Below, one piece after another: positions 54,683 to 64,000 of a stretch of DNA of 64,000 nt. The notes under the pieces were generated by a model that saw nothing but the letters and a program-made list of their open reading frames with translations, searched no databases and was not told the DNA's origin. The number at the start of each line of letters is the position of its first letter. The first letter of the stretch is position 1. Source of the stretch: Apus apus. Lineage: Eukaryota > Chordata > Aves > Apodiformes > Apodidae. Location of the stretch: positions 7,176,001 to 7,240,000 of the forward strand of contig NC_067299.1 in assembly GCF_020740795.1 (NCBI RefSeq), given 5' to 3'. Both the position numbers and the translations under genes were made by a program.

Positions 54683-56550
54683 GAATGAGGGTTTTTTGGA
54701 GACCCAGGACCACCTTTTGTGGTGTGCATACTCATGGCCTAGACTGGTACTGCCTCTGATATTCAATCTACAAAATTCATCTGTTCCCCTTTTCTTCAGC
54801 CTTGCCAGAATGGTGCTAGTTGGGTCTAGATCTCCCGCAGTTATACCGAGTTTTAATGATAAATAACTTCAGTGGGTTAATTCTCACATCTGTAAACAAG
54901 AGTGTAGCCCCTGAAACCAGGAGGGCTCATTTCTAGGTCTGAAGTGCTGTAATTACTCAGGTCTAAGAACATCTCACCAGCTGCTTTGTTTCTCTGGTGT
55001 AGCACATTTACTAACTTCTCTGATCCAGCTTTTCCCTGCAATATAATTTTCCATGTCAGCAAGTTTACCCTGGGGAAGAGGGACAAAATTTAGTCAACCC
55101 TTATCTCCAGTAAACAAGCAAGCAACCAACCAGTCATTGCATCCTGATCAAGAGATTGCCCTCACCAGAGGAGTCACAAGTCTGCAGGAGAAGAGTGAAC
55201 ATCCTTTTGTTTCTACAGTGCCCTGGGTACCACAGTTTAAGCTGTCCCATAGTCCTTGTAGGAAAGCTTTGGAGAACCTTGTCCAGACTGCTTCCCAGGG
55301 CTTTTCTACATTTCTGATCTCTCCTTTAAGTTTCTCTGCAGGAGAAGGACAGGATCTGGCTGATTATAAATGTGACCTGTCCCGCTGAGTTATCACTGCA
55401 CACTATGGGAGCTAAGCTTTTGCAGTCTCCTGTTTTGTGGTGATGCAGCCCAGGGTGCACACACACCAGAATCATGTCTTGGGGCTTCAAATGCCTTTAT
55501 CTATGTCAGGCATTGGTTGGTACAGTTTGCTATGAATCACTGATGCCTGCTGGCAACACATACCCGCTCCTGGTTATTTTTGTTACAATGTTATAATGGG
55601 CACAAGGACACTTAAAAGTGGAACAATGAGCATCTCTTGGTAGCCAGTGCTGTGCAGCTCTCCTGGGATGCCTGAGAACACCAAGATCTGCCTGAACTGT
55701 CTTACTGCAAAGAAATTAATTCTGAGATTATGGCATAGTCTGTGTCCTGCGTAGAATGGTAGAAAAGTAGCTAGAACCCTGTTGCAAGTCCTGGATTGTG
55801 TGATCGGAAACCCCAATATACTGCAGGTTTCCAAGGTGAGGGTGGATCAGTCATTTAGGCACACTGATCACATTTCAATTGTGGGGCAGCTGCTCCTGTT
55901 GCATGACTCTGTGTTCTGGGATGTCCAGGAACTCAGCTGGAAATTTTCATGGTTCCCTTCTAAGCAGTATCTTCTGGCAGGTGTTTTCTGGTCTGCTCAG
56001 TGACCAGAAGCATGAGATGCATGCCAGGGTCTCCTTCTGACAAGGAACTGAGACACAGGTTGGACAAACATGTGGGCAGCATGTGAAGAAAAAGGGATTA
56101 AAGACATGCTGATGTTTTCACACCAGACTGAGGATACTGTGCTGAGGCTGGGAGGTGATGCAAGGATGGATATATGAACATCTGTAAGGAGTTCAGTACA
56201 ATGGTAAAAGGGAACATACACAATCCAGTTTAGTTTGTAACTATTTACCAGGAGTCTGTGGGTTTCAGTTTTGAAGGTTCTGGTACTTTAAGGACAAGTA
56301 TTTCTGTTTCCAGGCAAAGAAATGGGGAACAAAGAAACTAACCTGATAAATGCTGGGCAGTCAGGTCTCTTGGTATGAGTGCTTAGTGCCCAGTGACTTC
56401 TGAAATGTTTGTATGGATGGAGAGCATGTTAGAAAAACAGCAAGATACTTAGAGAAAACAGTAAAGGGAATGTTAGAAACAAGCAATAGCAGATATAAAA
56501 TACTATGATTATTTGGAGTTCTATTAGCTCTGAAGGTCTCAGAGTGGCCT

Positions 56551-56665
56551 TCTTTATCATCACCATTTTACAAAGAAGGTCAGACAAGAGAGGAACTGAT
56601 TTGGTCAAGGCACACAGCCAGCAAATGGCAAAACTGGGACTAGAATCCAAATCTTTTTACACTGA
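56551..56665 (-). mobile_element. MIR SINE, reverse orientation
   Basis: The + strand reads ATCACCATTTTACA, then AGAGGAACTGATTTGGTCAA, GGCACACAGCCAGCAAATGG and ACTGGGACTAGAATCCAAAT. This is the reverse complement of the MIR core (ccattttacagatgaggaaac, ggtcacacagctagtaagtgg, gggattcgaaccc). It is the best preserved MIR copy in the window. Confidence 0.85.
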
Positions 56666-57250
56666 ATAGGAAGTGAGAAGATAGGCTTGCTGCAGTTTAA
56701 AAAGGAATGCCTACAAGAGGACTGAAAGTAGCTGAGTTCAATTTTCTAACTCCATTGTACGGGCTTTGGTCTGCTCCTTGGGTTCTGCTTTATGCTTTAA
56801 CTCTCCTGTTGCAACACACAAAAAGTAAGAGTTACTTTTACAGAAAAATATTCTGCCCAAACTCTGCCTTTAGGTACAGAAAGAAATGGCAGAGAAGAGA
56901 AGCCACCATATCCAGCTGATTGGGAGAGTGGCCATGTGCCAGACATCATCTTTTGTGGTAATAACCCCTTTCCAATGGCAGCCTGAGCTATTTGCCTGTC
57001 ATGATTTGTCTTTTTGTGCTTGGGGAATGCTGGCTGACCTTTGTCTTTGATGTTGCTAGGCCCTTTCCTTGCAATAGGGCAGTTCAGGAGGCCATGACCA
57101 CATCTGCTTTGGCTGGTTCTGTTATCAATTAATTTGTCCTGCCACATCAAAGAAGAGAGATAAAGCTGTAGCATTTCCTTACCACAGATTTTTATCTTCA
57201 CTCCCCAGTTCACCTCACAACACACGCACCTTCCACCTCCACAGCAAGCA

Positions 57251-57278
57251 GAGAGAGAGAGACAGACAGAGAAAGAAA
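57251..57278. repeat. (GA)n/(CAGA)n purine tract
   Basis: GAGAGAGAGAGACAGACAGAGAAAGAAA, an interrupted purine microsatellite. Confidence 0.75.
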
Positions 57279-58650
57279 CTGAAATGACATCCTAATAGCC
57301 TCCCTTGAGTGCTGATGGCACCTGGGTCTCTGTGTGCTCAGCCTTACACCCACTTCCAATCTGGCCTGGCCACAGCCAGTCGGTTTCTTACTCCCCCAAC
57401 AAGTTATTTGTTTTTCTCTCTAGACAAATCAGTGATGTTAGAATGACAAATAGCAGTTATAGCTTTGCACTTAGCTGAGTGTAATTTCAGCCCATCAGTA
57501 CCATCTGTCTCCCTTCTTAGGCTGCAGCTCCATTAAGCCAGAGCCAGAGATGCTCAAGGACAAAAAGTTGAACTCACATGGATAGATATTTTAGGGGTCA
57601 GTATTTGTGACCCTTTGCCCTTTGCAGTTAATTCCAATGGTGAGCTAGAAAAAAATTGAAGCTGGGATATAAAACCTAAACCAAATTAAAACTTCCCCAC
57701 TACTCTCCCACGATGAGCCCTGACTCTGCTTGCTCAGGAGTTCTGCACTGAAATTGGTACTAGTCACCATTCAAACACATCCAAAATTTGCTGGGATGAT
57801 GCTGTTTGTCTTGCATTTGAGACAGCATTTAGCCTACTTCTAGGAAATTCTATGTTAATTTGCTACAAATCATAAAAAAGATAAGAAAATTCTTACATGT
57901 AATAGAGACCATTAGTATGAATAACCTAATCACCTTGTCTTGTTAAATCACCATGTTTTCCTATGGCACTCACTAGGGAAAAAGAGGCTTAGGGAAACTT
58001 TCTATCTCCACACAAATTTCAGGACAAGATGGCTTCTATGCTGGATATGTCTTCTTCTGTCTCATGTGACCTCCTCATCTTTTCTATCCATGACATTTTG
58101 AAGTTACTTCTTCTCATTCTGTATGAAGTTCAAACTCTCCTTCTTCAGTTTGTCTATCATCTATCCTGTCTATCAGTAATTCATTTATCATCTCCTCTGT
58201 CTCTGTCTCTTGTTTACCATTTGCCCTGCTGAAACCTGGCCATCTGTGTCACCTCCTAAACGTGTGGCTTAAACTCCATCCAGGTCCTTCTGCATAGAAA
58301 ATACAGTAGCAAGGCATTTTAAAGAGTTTTTGAGTGACTGTAAGGTGACTCTTACCACATTAAAGTAAGAAGGCCACATTAAAGTACTGGGCTGGGAATC
58401 ACAAGACAAAAGGCAACACTAGTGACAAGGATTTCTCTGTATGAACAGGAAATAATTTGTTTAAAGTCTCTGGGCATTTTCCTTTTAAGATCTCAAAATA
58501 ATCAGATTTGCAAAAAGCTTGGTTTTCTGAGCACAGTCAGAGTGCTATGCATGGTCGAAAATCTGATCCTTCTGTCACCAGGCATGCTGGAGACTGGGCT
58601 AGGACCTCAGACTTTCCTGATTTAGTTGTTTTCTCCACAGGATTGCTGTC

Positions 58651-58730
58651 TCATTTTCTTTTTTTTGCCTCTTTCTTTCTTGCTGTCCTGCTTTCTTTCC
58701 TTCTTTCCTTCCTTCTTTCCTTCTTTTCTG
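58651..58730 (+). repeat. (CTTT)n/(CCTT)n pyrimidine microsatellite
   Basis: An 80-base pyrimidine tract with few purines, built of CTTT and CTTC units. It explains the serine/phenylalanine/leucine-rich frame on + and the lysine/glutamate-rich frame on -, so those are not genes. Confidence 0.85.
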
Positions 58731-59714
58731 AGGACTACTTTGATCACATCACAAAACAGGAGAAGAAAGCCTTTTTGGAACCATTTTGCATGTGTTATGA
58801 AAAAGCCCAGTCTTCTGCAGTGTGGTTGCAAATGTCCTTCTCTCTCATTGACTAAAGACCCTGCATACCTTGCAGGATCAGTTGCATTCAGAAACCTGTC
58901 CTTTCAAATTTGTTTAGGTAAAGTGCAGAGTACAGATAATTCCCAGAATAACTCTTCTGGCTTCATTTGGAATGACAGCAAAAACAAATCTGGACCTAGC
59001 TTTTCATCTCAATGGAAGGGCATACGAGAAGCAGTGAGAACCTGTCATTGCTCGTAAAGGACAACGCTACATGAGAGAGAGAGCATGGCAGAGAGGCAGA
59101 GGTGTTTTCCCTCTCTGCTAAATAAGGGCTGTTCTGAGGTGTGTGAGGACAGCAGGGGTCAGCAAGTACTGGAACTGACTCTGAACTTCTGGCAGAACAA
59201 TCTCCTGGAACTAAAACCAAGAATACCTTTATCTTCAGCAACCTGCTGGGAGATGTTCCACAGCCAGCTTTCTCCACAAGAGCCAGGTTACTGTGTCTGT
59301 ACATGACAGCAACTGAAGCAAAAGCTTTTGTCTTTTAAAAGAGAGTAGCTGACACACAGCATAGTAGACTCCAGCCTGAGACCATTTAATAACAGCCACT
59401 GAGCAAGGATCCATTTGTAACAGAGGAGTCTTGAACCATGATATCATTTGCCACATAACAGGGAGATGGTGGGTGCAGATGTTCACACTCCATATCTAAT
59501 TAGAACAGGGACAAATATGTTACAGAAATGAGAATTCCTTCAGTAAAGATCTAGCTCCATACACTGGTCTGCTTAGCCACCAGATACTTTATGTGTCTGA
59601 GCCACTTTTTCACCCATTAAACCCATCTGTTTGGCAGACACTCCTCAAACCTCATTGCTCCCTTGTCTTATGAGGGGAGTCCCCACTTGCCAGATAGGTG
59701 GATTCACTGAACTT

Positions 59715-59790
59715 TCACGTCACTTGCCTACACATGCAGTCAGTGTCAGAACTAGAAATAAAGTCCAGGAGTCCAGATTCTTAGTCCTCT
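59715..59790 (-). mobile_element. MIR-type SINE, reverse orientation
   Basis: CACGTCACTTGCCTACACATG, CAGTCAGTGTCAGAACTAGA and AATAAAGTCCAGGAGTCCAG match the reverse-complement MIR segments for the serial core and B box (cccaggagtcc). Ends are approximate. Confidence 0.7.
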
Positions 59791-60426
59791 CTCATCTCCC
59801 ATGTCCTCCTGAGTTTGCTTTACCTACGTATCAGGAATTTTGTGGGCAACTGCAAAGACGGAGAACAGATTGCCCCCAAATGGTGTCTTCAATCACTCAA
59901 CTTTTATCACTGAGAGACAGTAGCTTCCCTCCCTACCCCCTTGAAAAGCTTTTAAAATAAACACAGGTACATTAGAACAACAGCCGTTCAAAAGGGTCCC
60001 TTCCTCCCCCTCACCTTTCTTGCTCTCCTGTCATTAAGCAGAGCAGAGTCATCCTTACATGTGACATTTGGACAGATTGACTTAAGCTATTTACTTTAAG
60101 CTTTTCTTCCTCCCATTCAGGATCACTTTCATTCATTTTTCAAGTGTCTCAAATTTTCTTTTGCTAAGTCCATAGATCAGGTGATTCATAACGAAGCAAT
60201 GGGACATGTGCCATTCTGATAAAAGCACAATCCTGAAGCCTCCCCACTCCTCCTGTAGCCCCTTTCTGCTTATTCTTTAACTCACTAATTCTGCTGACAA
60301 AGGGGAAAATATACAAGGAGTAGTGAAGGAAATCTCACTTTGAAAAGCCAGTTTTATTTTCTTACCATAGAGGATACCCCACTGGTTAAACTATGCAGTA
60401 ATAGTCTTCTGGCCTTAAAGTCAGTG

Positions 60427-60475
60427 GGTCAGATTCTGATCTTAGTTATATCAGTGAAAACAATCACTCCAGGGC
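60427..60475 (+). repeat. old interspersed repeat fragment (family A)
   Basis: GGTCAGATTCTGATCTTAGT followed by TATATCAGTGAAAACAATCA and CTCCAGGG is the clearest copy of this family in the window. Confidence 0.5.
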
Positions 60476-62720
60476 AACCTTTCATAAATCTGCTTGCTTC
60501 TAAACCAATGTGCTCACCTGGTTGAGGATGCCTTCCTAAACCAAATCCTAACCCAGAATTACAACATTAATGTCAGTGGAACTGACAGGTGACAGAGGGT
60601 CTTTTCTTTCTCCCAGCAGCAGAAAACCAAGCAGTCTTACCACGATCCTCTCAAGTTACCTTCTCTGCTCAGCAGAAGCCCAGGAGTTTTGCTTGGTAGA
60701 TTGAAGGTGAAGTGGCATAGATGTATGTCTGAACTGAGGATGTGTCATGCTGCTGTGAACTAAATCTGTCTTAAAGCACTGCTGACCAGAGCATGGTATT
60801 AAATTCAGATCAGGACTTAGAGAAAATTAAGACCAGAGAGACAAAAAATTCCTTGACTATGCTGAGTTCTTTTTGTTCAGATATTTTTGGGCTGTGGCCT
60901 TTAAGAGTATGAGTGTTTGCAAAGGGTGAGGATGCTCTGTGGCAGGGGAAGCACAAGTAGGGGGAAAGGTGAACTGCTGAGAGGAGACAACTGGGCTTTT
61001 GTCTCTGGATTTGCTCTGCTATATTTTCCCTTCATTTTTGTTATATTTTACAGTAACTATTCAGGTTCTGTCTAGGCTAAAAGATAGTGATGGCTGGTAG
61101 AGTTAAACTGGTGTTTCTGTTGGGAGAGTGGAAGGGATTTTCACAAGGACTTCAAATTCCTAAGGCTATGTTAGTTTCCTGTAGGAACCAATGCAGCATA
61201 TGAAGCCCCTTATTGTGTGGTTCATGCTGGTTCCTCGGGATTCTGTCTCTGCTTATAACACAGAAGAAATCAAGTGGACACATGATGAACTAAGCCTGCA
61301 GAGTAGATGGACACAGGCAGATCCTCCATGTGCCAGCTGAAAGAAAGCAACAGCAGCAAAATTTCTACCTCTCTCTTTTAAAAAGAGGCAATGGTACCTC
61401 TCAACCTCTCATGCAAAAGAAAACAAAACCACTGATTTGAAGTTAATTCATTTTCATGTTGTCTCTTCTTGGCTACCGTGGTCTTTGGCAGCTGTTTCAG
61501 TTTCCCTTTTACCTGAGCGAAAACAGTGCTGCCCGTTTGGCAGCACAGAACACAGAGGTGCCCGAGTTATTTCATAACCTCAAACCGTACTAAACCTGCA
61601 GATGCCTAGCAGGTCATTTCAATGCCTAAGAAAACAAGTAACAGCTATAGCTCTTAAACAACATTCACAGCATCCAGTACTAGAGTCTGAGACTACTCAG
61701 GATTTACAGAAAGTTGCAGGAATCGGAAAGCCTGCTACAGTGACACATCAAGTCCTGGGGCCCTTTTATGGGAAACCATCTTTGTCAGAGATGGGCAGGC
61801 CCTGAGAATAGTTTTCATTTTTCCAGCTGAATACTTTTTGCCCATGTTCATATTGCTTTGATGATCTCTTTTCACTCAAGCTTGGCAGCCTGCCTCTTAT
61901 CATGGCTTAGATAAGCTATGGCAGCAGGCAGGGTCCCAGTAGAGACCAGGACTCTGTTGTGGCAAGAACTGAGCAAAGATCTCCATACTGTCCTGCTATC
62001 ATGAACTCTGGCAAGCCATTCTCTTTCTCAGCCACTTTTTTTTCCTCTCATTCTTGATCTTTCTTGCTTAACAGCAACTGGAAGGTCTTGGGTGCTTCCT
62101 GAAGTATATGTATTAACATCTCCTACCAAAAATGTGGTCTAAGTCACCTCTTAACAGAACATACAAAAGGGGGGAAGAAGGAAAGAATTAGGGATGCAGG
62201 AGCAGTGATGTTCATGTTACAGAATGGTCACACCAGCATGTGGCCCTTGGGTAACTGGAACCACAGATTGGGCTCCTCCTGCGACAACAACTCACAGTAA
62301 AGTTGAAGCTGTTTGTGTGCATATAGAGTTTGAATTAGGGGAAATGCTCAAAATATATAAACAGGAACTAGTCTTGCAGAAAAGATAAGCTTTGGAGTAG
62401 GGGGGCTGTCTCTTCCAATGTGTATTTAGTGTCTACTGCAGTGGGGACTAATCTCATTTTGGGCCTCCAGATTCTGGGCCTCTCTTAATGTGTGTACTGC
62501 CCTAATACACATAACTACTTCCTTACATTGACTGCCTTTTTCTTGCATTGTTTTGTGTAATTGATTCCCTTTCTCATCCAGAGGCCAAAGACTGGTTATT
62601 GGAGATTGCCAGCTCCAGACCTGAATTGTTTCATTCAGGAAGTTAATTAAAATCAACCCACCTCTTTAGAAAACCCTTTCGAATACAGTGTGGATGCTCC
62701 TTTCATCTCAGTCTTACTAC

Positions 62721-62773
62721 TTCTTCTTCTGTTTTTTTTTTCTTTTTTTCTTCTTCTTTTTTTTTTTTTTTTT
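62721..62773 (+). repeat. (CTT)n/poly-T pyrimidine tract
   Basis: CTTCTTCTT units and long T-runs, ending in about 17 T before AATCAG. Confidence 0.85.
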
Positions 62774-64000
62774 AATCAGTGCTCCTTAAATCATGGAAAT
62801 AACTTGGCAAAGGAGCTGAATTACAAGAAAAGTCAGTTAGGAACGTAGGTAAAGGCACATAATAGGTCTTTAGAGGAGAGGAATGAATTTAATTGAGTGA
62901 AAGCTCAGAAAACCCGAAAGTAAACTCAGGGTCATCAGCATGCTTCTTTCACTTATCCCTCAGTTGCACTTCATAGATCCAGGCTTCCTTTTGCTCTGCT
63001 GTTATCACACTTTCCTTTTGCTGTGATTTATTAACTGTGGAACTGTCAAATTATGAAACTGAGGTTCTAGAAATACTTATTAATGTTTGAGAAATTCATT
63101 TCACACTTGAATACTTTTTCTAACACTTACTAATGTCCCTCATTTTGGTCATGTGGGTCTACAGGGCAAGAAAACAAGGTATCTTATTATACATTTAGCA
63201 TGTGGAGATGAAAGATGAAAAAAAAAGCTTTTAAAAACCCCTCGAACATTGCAGCAACTTTATGCATTTGCTCCTGATGCTGCTGTGTGTGGAGACTGTG
63301 TGTGTAGATGTACATAAGCAGGGCAATGTCTGTTCGTTCAGTGACACCATTTCAGCTTCCCCTCAGTCACTATTGAGAAAGCATTTCTGATCCCCTCTGA
63401 GAAGCTTGAGCATAAAATTCCTTCCATGCCAGTTTTGTCTACCTCAATCTGGCAAACACTGACCTCCCCCCTATGATTCCAGTGGAACTTGTAATTCCAA
63501 AGGCATTTCTGTTTATTTTTACCTTGTTAGTGTACAAGAATCATCAGGGATGCCAGTACTGCTAAGGCAACAAGGTTACTTTCTGAGCTCTCTGTTGCAG
63601 TTTCATACTGCAAGATAAAATTGCAGTGGGCCAGAGATAAATCATTATTACTTTATTCACTATTTAATCAGAATAATGAACCTAAAAAAATTACTGAATA
63701 ATTACTTGCTTCAAGATCCTTGAGAGTAAGTTTGCCCCATTTATTTCCCACAGAAAGTTTTCTGATGGAAATTCATTTAAGAAGTAGAAACAAAGATGGC
63801 AAATAATGTCAAAATTTATGAATTTGCTCTTACAGAACTGGAACATTTCTACTTCTTCTTTCAAACTACGTTTTGAAATGTGTTATGTTAAACAGTATCA
63901 AATTTAACAGTTCTGAGCTGGTGTAGTCTTACTGAAAAGGAGGTTTACCTTCAAACATAATTTTGCACAGAATACTGAGCTCTGTGTTTCCATCAGCATT

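Larger units (their letters stand above)
50001..64000. other. intergenic DNA upstream of CUX1, distal part
   Basis: No exon or RNA gene was recognised. Four MIR-type fragments, one family A repeat and several pyrimidine or CA tracts account for the visible structure. In human the next gene upstream of CUX1 is far away, so a gene-free flank is expected; that comparison is from general knowledge. Confidence 0.65.

Noticed and set aside
58622..58831. Lysine/glutamate-rich frame on -
   Set aside because: It is the reverse translation of the CTTT/CCTT microsatellite.

Overview
The window is vertebrate nuclear DNA, most likely from a bird. The evidence is two CR1 LINE 3' ends in the form typical of avian genomes (about 23.2-23.4 kb on +, about 42.15-42.28 kb on -), many worn MIR-type tRNA SINE pieces, ordinary microsatellites, very low coding density and one large CpG island. 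No species can be named from this.

One gene is recognisable: the 5' end of CUX1 (Cut-like homeobox 1, CDP; the same locus also makes the Golgi protein CASP), transcribed on the minus strand. The CpG island at about 28.56-30.89 kb holds two alternative first coding exons. The upstream one (30181-30243) encodes the 21-residue N-terminus [15 protein letters not shown]...LQQLQ, which is near diagnostic for CUX1: CUX2 has RRLQ at the end. About 1.5 kb downstream, a second first exon (28641-28670) encodes MLGRAAAPLE, the counterpart of the 10-residue MLCVAGARLK start of human p200 CUX1. Both end in phase 0 at a GT donor, so both can join the same exon 2 (RELDATATV... in human), which lies beyond the left end of the window.

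Positions 1-28640 are therefore read as part of CUX1 intron 1. They contain no recognisable protein-coding exon, only a few splice-bounded open frames listed as leads, a GC-richer patch near 8.6-9.5 kb, one CR1 and a few SINE scraps. Positions 30.9-64 kb are 5' flanking intergenic DNA with no recognised gene. This part holds most of the MIR-like SINE remnants, other old interspersed repeats and simple-sequence tracts.

The most interesting material is in the control region. Three ATCRAT motifs, the core bound by the Cut repeat/homeodomain of CUX1 itself, sit 22 and 23 bp apart inside the GC-rich island, and a fourth overlaps the first coding exon. The upstream start codon is embedded in a YY1 consensus. 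Both start codons have upstream ORFs: one overlaps the main start out of frame, the other ends in a TGATG stop/start overlap. Three same-direction CCAAT boxes lie just upstream of the second first exon. Several long G-tracts and a minisatellite flank these elements. The layout suggests a self-regulated, translationally controlled two-promoter 5' end; the regulatory reading is inference.
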